Part shown: positions 1-9,685 of the stretch, piece by piece
How the letters are laid out: the number at the start of each line of letters is the position of its first letter
How positions within the stretch are numbered: position 1 is the first letter of the stretch
DNA from: Setaria digitata
Taxonomy: Eukaryota; Nematoda; Chromadorea; Rhabditida; Setariidae
Length of the DNA: 64,000 bases
Direction of reading: 5' to 3'
Assembly (NCBI GenBank): GCA_003640385.1
Contig: RCAB01000015.1
Coordinates: forward strand, 124,001 to 188,000
The notes under the pieces: model-generated
Databases searched by the model: none
Seen by the model: only the letters and a program-made list of their open reading frames with translations
What the model was told of the DNA's origin: nothing
Program-made: the position numbers and the translations under genes

Positions 1-676
1 AATACCGGTCCTGAGCACTTTATAAAGACCACTACGCTACACTTAGGGTTTCAGCAACAAATAGTACTACTAAAGCCTTCTCCATATCTGTATTCGGATT
101 ATTTAAATTTTCGGTAATAACAACGAAGACAACTATTCTCCTGAACGCATCTCATTCTCATTCCTTCCAGTATTCATATGTATCATTTTGTTAACTATCA
201 ACCATGTTAATTTGCACATTCTTTTACATTTCGAAATTCAAAATAAATTGCGTCTGTTTTATTTAGGCTTGCTCGTCACTAGTCACAATAAATCGGCCGT
301 AAATCCAGAATGTATTCTCCGATAATTGGATGACCCACGTAACCAAGACAAAGTTCTTTACATTAGTAAGTAACTCTGTCACTTAATATTTTAGGTTTGG
401 TATAGATGTGAACCGCTTTAAAACTAGAGCTGAGATTTGTCATTTAAATTTGAACAACCTGAGGCATGCATTTCTCTTTTTTAATAAAATTGATAGCAGC
501 AAAGCTCAGCTATTGCTCTACTGTAAAAGAAATATGTAGTTCCTGACAAATTACGGGCCGTTCAAGAAGAAAATCTCTCAAATTATGTTACAAGAGATGA
601 AGCTCTGGAATACTGACTGCTTTGACAAGCAGTGATGCAACAGTTATCGTTCATTACCTTACAACTTCGCTTCGAG

Positions 677-980
677 ATTAGGAACATAAAGGCGCGAATT
701 TGTTATGTGAGAAGTATTGTTATAATGACACACTATAAATATAGCGGAACAGTTGTTCGCGACAAACCTCGGGAACGGACAACTAATGACACCGATTGAA
801 AAAGCATTACTAGTATGGAACATCAATNAATTAGGAACATGAAGGCGCGAATTTGTTATGTGAGAAGTATTGTTATAATGACACACTATAAATATAGCGG
901 AACAGTTGTTCGCGACAAACCTCGGGAACGGACAACTAATGACACCGATTGAAAAAGCATTACTAGTATGGAACATCAAT
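677..980. repeat. 151-bp direct duplication around a single N
   Basis: Bases 677-827 recur almost exactly at 830-980, separated only by the N at 828 and one base. I see a single substitution (ATAAAGG versus ATGAAGG). Such a pair abutting one N is typical of contig ends that overlap but were not merged during scaffolding, so I read it as an assembly artefact rather than a biological tandem repeat. Confidence 0.85.
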
Positions 981-1378
981 TAATCTAAATATGTGGAATA
1001 GGAAAACGGAACGATCCACAAAATGTGGGTCTGTTTTACTTAAGAATCCGGGGTTAAGAAGAGCATAACCTTTTGGAGTGAATTAAAAGATAATTCAACT
1101 CTGAAGATAATCCGTCTCTCAACAAGGTATGAATGAGAGGCACTCCTGCAGTGAGAATTGAAAAGAGTGAGGAGAAAGNCTAATCTAAATATGTGGAATA
1201 GGAAAACGGAACGATCCACAAAAGGTGGGCCTGTTTTACTTAAGAATCCGGGGTTAAGAAGAGCATAACCTTTTGGAGTGAATTAAAAGATAATTCAACT
1301 CTGAAGATAATCCGTCTCTCAACAAGGTATGAATGAGAGGCACTCCTGCAGTGAGAATTGAAAAGAGTGAGGAGAAAG
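981..1378. repeat. 198-bp direct duplication around a single N
   Basis: Bases 981-1178 recur at 1181-1378, flanking the N at 1179. The copies differ at two nearby bases (AAATGTGGGTC versus AAAGGTGGGCC). The pattern is the same as in the preceding pair, so the true sequence here probably holds one copy. No gene is visible in 1-1771. The long minus-strand open frame downstream of the DBF4 stop codon starts without ATG and looks like 3' flanking sequence. Confidence 0.85.
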
Positions 1379-1771
1379 AAACACGAATGAGCAGAGGAAG
1401 TGAGATACAGGATATAAAACTTGAAGCATAGTGGGAGAAATGGAATCTCGCTAGACAGGAGGGATTTTGGTAACAGTGCAGCAATAAAGTGGGCCAACAA
1501 ATTTTATTGTAAAAATGATGAGAACCTGTACAAAATTGGGTTGAGAAAAGCTTTGAAATTAAAACACAGATCCAACAAGATAATAGGCAAACGATAAAAA
1601 ACGGCGGGAGCTTTGAAATTCCCGTATCGAAATTCGTGGTAGTCCTTATATGACCTTGAAAATCCCCAAAATTATGATCAAATTCTACCCTCAAGAGAAG
1701 GAAAACAAAAGCAACGGAACCAAGGAAAAAAAAATCTGGAACAAAGAAAAGCACAATGGAAGGCAACCCGT

Positions 1772-4260
1772 TTAAACTTCAACACTACAATCAGGAGAGA
1801 GACGAACATGAGACAGTGTGGCGTTGGGGAAATGAACGGATGGCAATGGAAGCGGTTCCGGTGTCAAACGTTTCCGAAGCCTTTTGTTCGGCACTACAAT
1901 TTCTTTCACGAATGAACCACATAATGCATCAACCTCATCGTAAAAACCGGGTGTACTGATTCGAGTTTGATGCTCCTTACATAAGAAATGCTGAAATTAG
2001 ATAGCTTAAAATTTAAGAGACTCTGAAGGAAATAAATAAAGAATGGAAAAAAGGATAGTCTACGACCGAGAGAATTATTTGGATATTAGAAACTACTGGC
2101 TTGAGATCCCTCGACCCTCAAGAAAAAATTACATTTTTTGATCTAGTCATGACAGCCTGGAACCTCATTGTTCAGATATCCGGAAGAGATACCAAAATTG
2201 AAACTCAGTATTTCAACAATAGGTTTCTGGTAAGCATACTATTGCTAAGAGCACATAAAAGCTCCCCAAAGCTTTAAGTTAGGTTATGGTATATTGCAGA
2301 AACCGATAAAACACTCTCAAAGTAGCTAATAGGAAAGAACAAACCATTTGCAAATCCTGGCAGTCACGTGTACAAATGTCACAGAATCCAGGTCCAACTC
2401 GACTTTTTGCTCGAGGTTTCGAAATCTTTGCTTCCTTCCTCAAAAGGTTTCATCGTTCATCAGTTTGAAACAACAGCACAAAACAGTACAATGTTAGGAG
2501 TATGAAATAGTGGTAAAGTCAACTAAAGTATCGAAAAATATAACAGTAATGGCCAATATAGTTCATCTTCCCTAAATGGAATGAAATCCCCAAAACTTGA
2601 AGGTAAAATAATGTTGAAATCTAGAATATATAATAAAACAGAACACGGTACTTTCGTTTTAAATATTCTGGAGAAGCTTTGTGGAATATCGACCTCCCAG
2701 CTGCTTCACCAACATAAATAGGTCGAAAATTAGAAGGAATTCCATACTCCTTCCAGGATGGAGCATACTGTAGACTATTATCCTCAAATTTGATGAATGG
2801 TGGCGTTAATTTGCGTATGCCTCTCTACAAATTGAAAGTAATCAAACAAAGTAATTGCTAAACCATTTTACGAATAGGACAAAACTGTTGAATTTGTCAT
2901 GATTTAAGTATGCGATGCATAAAACATGAAAATCTGCATAATAATAGTTTTCCAGAAGTGGAAAATGAACTCCAATTTTCCCTTATTTATTACCGTATTT
3001 TTATGAAAAGCATATTTGATCACCGTTTCAGACAGATAAAGCTTGACTAATATCGAATTACATTTCAGCAGCAGTGGTGTCCACCAAAGACTAAACAGTC
3101 TTAAAAACTTATGTTTCTAATCTGTGAATGGATTAAATGAAAAGATGTGACAACTGATGTTGTTTCTGCCTATATGCGGTTTGTAGGAAACTAGGAACGG
3201 ATGGGTGCATCGAATAATATATGTTCAATCAATTTTTGAGACTCCCTACAAACATTCAAGAAGAGTGTTTCCGCGTAATTAGAACATACACGTTTTTCAA
3301 ATTTTGGCTTTACAGGTGCCATTTTCGCGTTCTGATTCAACTTAACACGATTTTTCATATTTGATAAGATCTGAAGGAAAGAACTGTATGTTCGAACACG
3401 GACGCCGCTTTGTACAGCAACTCGGAGCATTACTGGCAGAGCATTACAGTACTGAAATAATTTATGACAAAAGATATGAAGATCAATAATGTTTCGATGA
3501 CAGTCTCCAACATCCGAGTCAGATATAGTTAAGATATTACAAAACCTGATACTAGGTGTGTAAATTTAACAAAAAGCTATATATATATATATACAAAAAT
3601 ACACTTTTTGTATATATATATATATAGCTATACTATATATATAGTATATAAAATATATATATATATATATAGCTATACTATATATATAGTATATAAAATA
3701 TACTATATATATATATATATATATATAGTATATTTTTTTCCTTCAAAAAATACAACTTAAACACCTTGGCGTATCAGTGAAAAAATCTTACCTCAGGTGT
3801 TATCTTTCTTGTTTTCGTCACTCTTTCCAGATATCTTGCATGTGGATGATCCGTTACGATACAAAAAGGCTTTTTTCCATCATCTTCTAGTGATTCCAGG
3901 ATTCTGCCTCCAAGTAGCTTGATATCTCTCTATTAAAAAAAAGAAAAACTTCTACTATATTCTAATATGAAAACTTTAAACATCAAAATCTTTGATAGTC
4001 AAATCTTCAGAATGAAATTCTTAAAAGCTCAACTACATAACGCACGATTTGGTCAATCTATAATTTCATGTCATTCCCACTTTATTTTGAATTACTGTAA
4101 AACAACCCAAAGAAACCTCAAGCTGTAAACGACTGTTTTCATCTTCTAAATCCAAAATGAACTCCATTGAACGAAGCGGTTTTTTTCCTCGTTTCATAAT
4201 AAAACTATCGCTGAAGAAAGAAAGTGACGTTGACGCTTGAGCAGTAGTATTATCCGCCAT
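1772..4260 (-). CDS. dbf4: DBF4-type regulatory subunit of Cdc7 kinase, 6 exons
   Basis: Regulatory subunit that would bind and activate the S-phase kinase Cdc7 at replication origins in the nucleus. Model: exons 4117-4260, 3792-3929, 3199-3451, 2652-2820, 2345-2438 and 1772-1990, which keep one frame and give 338 aa. Three family hallmarks appear in order. An N-terminal BRCT-like segment (about residues 49-95) contains IKLLGGRI. Motif M (about 182-195) reads KLTPPFIKFED. The C-terminal DBF zinc finger has C254, C257, H267 and H273; its Cys pair lies in exon 5 and its His pair in exon 6. Zinc fingers of the CX2C-X9-HX5H kind, followed by a conserved tail, define the family. The start is the first ATG after a strong acceptor at 4298. 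The protein is short compared with vertebrate DBF4, which fits small invertebrate members. Exon 4 and exon 5 acceptors are the least certain junctions. Confidence 0.86.
3575..3732. repeat. AT palindromes in DBF4 intron 2
   Basis: The arms 3575-3599 and 3605-3629 are perfect 25-nt reverse complements around a 5-nt loop. A second unit beginning AGCTATACTATATA is then duplicated in tandem to about 3732. The block lies wholly inside the intron between DBF4 exons 2 and 3 and could form a long hairpin or cruciform. Confidence 0.9.
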
Positions 4261-4280
4261 TTCAAACTAGTAAGATTCAT
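4194..4280 (-). other. Overlapping upstream ORF in the DBF4 leader
   Basis: An ATG at 4280-4278, 18 nt upstream of the DBF4 start, opens a 28-codon frame that overlaps the DBF4 start out of frame and stops at 4194. If the mature 5' end is at 4298, this uORF would lower DBF4 translation. If a second acceptor-like CTTACTAG ending at 4267 is used, the uORF is removed. Confidence 0.35.
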
Positions 4281-4297
4281 CGACAAGTAAACCTAGT

Positions 4298-4302
4298 TCT
4301 GA
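4298..4302 (-). promoter_or_regulatory. Candidate 5' splice-leader or leader-intron acceptor for DBF4
   Basis: On the minus strand a T-rich tract ending in TTTTTTTTTCAG lies 38 nt before the DBF4 ATG. Nematode mRNAs commonly receive a spliced leader at such sites. The acceptor is visible; its use for trans-splicing is inference. Confidence 0.45.
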
Positions 4303-5027
4303 AAAAAAAAACTAAACCTAAAAGTTATTCTTAATCATATAAAAAGTACAGAAAGCATCTGAATGTACGCCTTCAACATACGAAACAATATAAAAAAATG
4401 AAACAGAATCAATTTCTGATTTTTTTCGTAGATTGTGAAGTAACAAAAGTAGAAAAAAAAAATGACCTCAAAGCTGAAACTGACAATTTAAGTTAGAACA
4501 AATCAAACTGAAACAAAATGAAATGAATCAAAATACAACGAATCAAGCTGAATGGATCAAATGATGATTCACATACTAACAATTGCTGAACAGAAGTAAT
4601 GTAGCTAAGACATAACTATCTTGTTTTCCTTCTTGTCCTCTGCGCCGCATTTTAGCACGGAAAAAAAAGCTACCTCTGATAGTTAGCACAAAGAAAAACT
4701 AATAGACTGTTTCTCCTGGTTCAATTTTCTAGCCTGAACTTCCTCACTGTTTAGGAGAAAAACGTACAAAATATACGATCTATTTCTACTTCATCTGACA
4801 GAAATGCCTACTGCTGCAAGCTTCTGCTTCGAAAAACCGCTCTCCTGTTATTGTGAACTTTCACCCCGACATTGCCCATGTGACATCCTCACCGCAGATC
4901 CTTACCGAGACCCTACCCTCTCCAACCTTAACACAATCATTTACCGATGTTCTGCTTACACATAATTTTCCAGCACTCAAAACCGCCGCATATTCGTAAG
5001 GCATCTTTGACCTGCCCGGTATGAAAA

Positions 5028-6329
5028 TTATCGTTTTATAAAGCACTGGCTGAGGGACTGCGTCTGTCTTTGACGTGTTCTTGGCGCTGAGTAGCCAGCC
5101 AGCGAAGAAAGACTGAATGGGGATCGAACAGTAAGAACACTTTATTGTTTTTAGTCGACATAATAATAAGGGTTTGTGTATAAGGAAAGCTAAGAATATG
5201 AATGAATCAACAGACATTTACTATTTCAGATTCCTTTAGGACGAATTTCATCCCTGAAATTAAAATAGTACTTTGACAAAGAGACGAGACATGGGGACGA
5301 TAATTAGCATAAATGACCAATTACTTTTGCCTCGTTGGTCGTTCATTTAATATCAGTAATGATTGAATTACTTTTTCAAATTTTGTTGCTGGCAGTGTTC
5401 CACAGGCAATGCTCGAAAATGTTCCTTTCCAGTGGGGAAAATTTTGGAATTATTTTGCGCAGTTTCTTCCTAAAAGTACTGGGATTCCCGACGGAACTTT
5501 GAGGAGTTAGAAATGTTCATCAGCAAGACTTACTTCTTGTTACGATACTTCTTAATTAGCAATTTACTGCGCAAGCGATCACGGCCGGCTCGACCTAATG
5601 AAGAAGGAGCAACACTGCATTCGTTCACTGCTGCTAAGGAACAGAATCCAGTCCATTTACTGCCAAAGTAGTGTTCCTAAAAGGACAGCATCTCGAAACA
5701 AAATTGACCAAGAATTTTCAAATTTTGCAACAACCTTTGACTGATCTCTGTTGAACGGTATTGCATTACTGTATTTCATTCTATCAGTCGTTTCTTGCGG
5801 TCGAGCAACTTCATCTAAAGAAATGTTCTAAATTCAAGCGAACTGTAACAATCAATTATTCGATTATCGAGTTATCAGTTAATCAGTTATTAATTTAAGC
5901 TGTCGAAAACGAAAATTACAAGCATGTGTATGTTTTACCAGCTACAACTTTTACTGAATTCAAATACAACAATGGTCTCTTTTTTAAGTTTAGGCCAATT
6001 CCCACCGGCATCTATTTCCGCTCCAGCTGCACTGCGTAATGTCTTGAGGCCTTCATTTACTGTTTCAGATTGACTTTGTCGTTGTTTTTCGCTTACATCG
6101 GTCCTCATTCCTGTGCTGTCCTTTTGTCGACTTTGCGACTGCAAACGGAGGTTTTTTTTCTTTCTAATTAAACGTCCCAATTCAATTAGCTTTAAAGCAA
6201 GCAGTTGACGACAGAACTTCATAATTTAGAGTTGAAGCTACTTACTTTAACGGAACCTGTCGAATCATTCAGTGATTCGTTGGAATTTACTTCCTTCATC
6301 CTTTTCAGTTGCTCGTTATCGAAAGATTT
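5028..6329 (-). CDS. Unrecognised basic, serine/lysine-rich protein, 5 exons
   Basis: I do not recognise the family. Exons 6246-6329, 5955-6189, 5735-5814, 5534-5676 and 5028-5112 join in one frame for 208 aa, with phases agreeing at every junction and good donors (GTAAGT at 6245 and 5533). The N-terminal part is acidic/Ser-rich (NSNESLNDSTGS), the middle is basic (LIRKKKNLRL) and Gln/Ser-rich, and a mixed segment with KETIVVFEF and EHYFGSKWTGF follows. The C-terminus is strongly basic (LLIKKYRNK, APRTRQRQTQ), as in small nuclear or nucleolar proteins. There is no signal peptide or membrane helix. An ATG lies 10 codons into exon 1 (MKEVNS); the true start may lie there or in a missing upstream exon. 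The intron 6190-6245 is only 56 nt, which is a weak point. The gene sits between the small membrane units and DBF4 on the same strand. Confidence 0.5.
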
Positions 6330-6354
6330 CTCACAGCCAAATAAAAAATATAAG

Positions 6355-6456
6355 CTATTAATTATTTCCAACAACATATTTCATGGAAATGACTCTAATC
6401 TACTAGTCAGACGTTCAGCTATTTCTGTGAAATAGGTTGTTGGAAATAATTAATAG
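6355..6456. repeat. 29-nt inverted repeat with 44-nt loop
   Basis: Left arm 6355-6383 and right arm 6428-6456 are reverse complements with one mismatch; the outer 21 nt (CTATTAATTATTTCCAACAAC) match perfectly. It lies just upstream of the first exon of the basic protein. It could be a small MITE, a transcribed hairpin or a regulatory palindrome; no target-site duplication is obvious. Confidence 0.8.
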
Positions 6457-6984
6457 CCTATATTCGCCAAACTATACACCCTTTATGAAATTATAGTTCA
6501 TGCTTACATTAAATTTAGAGACCGAAAAAATAAAAAAGTTAACTGGAACTGAAGTTTAATTAAATTAGTAATTTCAAATGTGCACAGCGCACTTAATTCT
6601 GGTAGATTTACTTTGTAAGTTTTGTGCGTTCGTTTTGTCAATGCCAGGAAATAATTTCGAGAGAGGGAAAGCACCTATAATATCCAGACATATTACTTTT
6701 TTAAGACATCCAGGTATTTTTTTATCAGCGCAAAATATCAACAGAACTGTTGCAATCAGCTGTAAAAAAACACTGTATAGACATATATTAAGCATTCTTT
6801 CCGCATTCCTCACATATTATTTAAATATAAGTTGATGCATGGCTATAGAGAGCAGTCTCTGATACTGAATCTTAAATATTCCTGTGATTAAGGAATTTAC
6901 AGTGATAATACTGATCAATTTGTGATACAAAAGCAAGCAATTAACATGACTAATCGGTTCTACAGTTCGAGTATGAACATGGGT

Positions 6985-7178
6985 TTAAAGTTTGGCAGAT
7001 ATGATGGAACGAACCGAGAAAAGCGCTAGGATAAGAAGCACAACAGGGACGTAAACTGAATGTTGCTCCACATTTATGAAGAGAAATATTGACCAAATAG
7101 TAGCTGACGCGGCAGTTACGGCATTTACAGTTTTGTATAATGAACGATATTCTTTAATTAGCTTCAAGTGAAACTGTC
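6985..7178 (-). CDS. Possible small membrane-protein exon, partial
   Basis: An open frame of about 63 codons follows an acceptor-like ATATGACAG and ends at a TAA at 6985. It encodes a basic start (LKLIKEYRSLYK) and two hydrophobic helices, around ATIWSIFLFI and VPVVLLILALF. It has no ATG of its own, so an upstream exon is needed. The layout, a short polar start followed by a helix with VNAVTAAS, resembles the complete two-helix gene just upstream (VSIHAVSALS), which suggests a diverged tandem paralogue. Similarity was judged by eye and is weak. Confidence 0.3.
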
Positions 7179-7312
7179 ATATATCATATAACTCAGTCAA
7201 TCAGCTCATCACTATATATCAGTGTTAATCGATGACTGGTTGGTCTTTATGGATCTGATGATAACAATATTATTAATTACATGTCATTGATCATTGCTTC
7301 ATGATCAGAGTG

Positions 7313-7674
7313 CTAATTTTTGGAAATAACAAACGGACCTCGCTGACTTCGTTCAATGGCTTTAAGACCAAGAATAGCAGCAAACATTTGAAAGATGAAT
7401 AAGACAACAAGAGTCATCGGAATAGTACTGGCCACGTAGCCCAGTACTGTAAACACGCAGAGACTAAGCGCCGAAACAGCGTGTATGGACACGATCAGAT
7501 GAAGCCAAGTGGGATTCTCTTCGGCACTCCTTAAAGTTCATTAAACTCACCTATTTAATCATAACTAAGAAGCAGGATTTAAAGGAAAGTGGTAATTATA
7601 AAAACAGAAGCCTATTACGGTATATTCCTTCTGTTCACTTCCACATCTAAACCAGAAGAATCAAGGCGCTGCAT
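7313..7674 (-). CDS. 90-aa two-helix membrane protein, 2 exons
   Basis: Exon 1 (7619-7674) starts at an ATG and reads MQRLDSSGLDVEVNRRNIP. Exon 2 (7313-7529) completes the split proline codon and continues to TAG. The phase-2 junction (donor GTAATA, acceptor CTTTAAG) is consistent and gives exactly 90 aa. After a 25-residue polar N-terminus there are two hydrophobic segments, about 28-52 and 55-75, joined by a very short turn (ASTIP), then a polar basic tail (ERSQRGPFVISKN). There is no obvious cleavable signal peptide. I do not recognise the family; it looks like a small hairpin membrane protein. The acceptor is weak in pyrimidines, so the exact start of exon 2 is the main doubt. Confidence 0.6.
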
Positions 7675-9685
7675 CGCTCAAAATGATAAATTTTGTCGCC
7701 ATGAATACTTATAAAATCATTCTTGCGGTGAATTTTTTATGCAAATTTCCCTCAATACCATGTGAGCAATAAATACCTCCATTGTTGTTCCTGATTTCTA
7801 TACGACTTTATCACTGAATCCCCGTTACCAGAAGGCATTAAAACAAGCAAGAGTATTGGTTTGTAATGATAAGTATGTCCCGCATTTCAGTGATGTTTTA
7901 CTGAAAATTATTTACCACTTTGTTATTTGAGAATAAGAATGGTGGGTTTACTCGTGGTTACGTCGTGCAGAGTAAATTATTAAATTCATGATTACGAAAA
8001 CATTCATATACACTCTAAATACTATTCGAAGTGAATAACTTGTTAGCGTTAATCATAGTGATTTGTAATTTTTGTAGTTTAGCCAATAAATTAGGGAATG
8101 TCAGCACCAGGAATATCTCTATGAAGAAGGAGGAGATGCTGTTTGTTTAATCTTTCAATGGATTATCCTTGTTTTGATTGTGGTACAAAACGACTGCAAC
8201 AAAAAATGGCATTTGTAGGCTAAAATCAAATTTCAACTAATTCCCTGCTGAAATATATAGTTTTCATCAAATTTAAACTGAAATTTTCGCTTCACAGCGA
8301 ACTTTCGGTATTAGCATACCCAACAGCAAAACACGTACCCACATTGTGCTTATCACGAGAATATATTTTGTTGATTTAAACCTCAGTAGTTTGTACCATA
8401 AATTTTTTCAGAAACTCGTCCATTGTTTATTTTGAAAAATTGCTCGACCTTCCAGTTATACTTTGTTTTTGAAATTATGGCGTTTGATCCTTTTCCAAGA
8501 CTTTTCAGTTAGCGATGGCTTAAAGTTCCGAAATCCAAAAGTAATGAAACTATTTCTGAATTACTAATAATGTGGCACTAATAATAAATCCACATTCATT
8601 CTCAAAGGATCAATCCGATCTTCGACAAAATATAAGACACACTGGTTATCCATTCTGGAACAAAATAATTTAACTGATTTGATACAGGGATCGACCCAAG
8701 TTTACAAATCAACTAGTAATGGAATATTACTTTCTACCGCTTTTTAAACTAATCCAGAAAACGATTATCCCTTTTTTCCAGTTTCTTTTCCGAAAGATAC
8801 AGCAACATCAACAGAAAAGAAATGAGATGTATTTCTTAATCGCCGATTTCAACGACCACTCCACTGACATAATTGTTTTCTCACGCAATCAGTTTACCTG
8901 TTCAAAAAAATTGCATAAGACAAATCTCAAATTAACGTCATGAGACTGCTAAAACAAAAAACCCCAGCGCATGAAAAAATATTTCTTTTCACTGCTTTTT
9001 AAATCCTTGAAATCTTATATAATAAAGACCACGTTTACAAAACGCATTAATAATGAGTAAAACATAGAAGTGGAATCGTACTGATAATCACACATTCTTC
9101 CCATCTAGTTTGCTGTTGACATTCGTTCACTGTAGATTTGGTAAATTAGTTTATATTTTTTTAAACACTAATTGTATGGTCATCCGAAATCAACTGAAGC
9201 AAATTTATTGTACCTTGCGAAATCACTTACACTCGTACACTGTTTACACAGATGATTATTACGAAAATCTCTAATTAAACTGAAGATTAACTGAAAAACA
9301 TATACAGTGACTTACATCTACAAAAAAAAACCTAAACAGAAAAACCTCAAAACCAATGCGAGAAAAAAGCCTGCAATATGAGACCAAAAAAGATGAAGAA
9401 ATAAGGATTTTCTGTTACAGAAAAAAACTTGTCTTCCTCCCTTCTCCATTTTCCTGTCTATGCATATCAGACCCAACAATTAAATATTGTGGCCGAGTTT
9501 TAAAATAAATAGAGAACACTGTGCAATCCAAATCAATTTAATCTGGTAAACCCACATTAGTTTTTCAAAATAAACTCCATCTTTGTACACATTATTTGGT
9601 ATAATTTAAGTCATTTTGTTGAAACAAAGTCTACAAAAAAAAAAAAAATAACTGTGCGGACCTATTATACAAAGCCAGAGAAAAC
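7675..9685. other. Intergenic, no supported gene
   Basis: AT-rich sequence between the small membrane gene and the 3' end of the complex I subunit gene. Several short open frames occur on both strands, including one of 75 codons at 8719-8943 on the plus strand, but none shows motifs or splice support. Poly-A tracts are present near 9325 and 9640. Confidence 0.6.

Noticed and set aside
1254..1766. 170-codon minus-strand open frame downstream of DBF4
   Set aside because: It has no ATG start, is rich in Phe/Leu/Ser without motifs, overlaps the duplicated artefact and lies directly after the DBF4 stop, so it is most likely 3' flanking sequence.
8719..8943. 75-codon ATG-initiated plus-strand frame
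   Set aside because: Composition is AT-driven (Phe, Ile, Lys, Gln), there is no motif, and it lies in otherwise featureless intergenic DNA.
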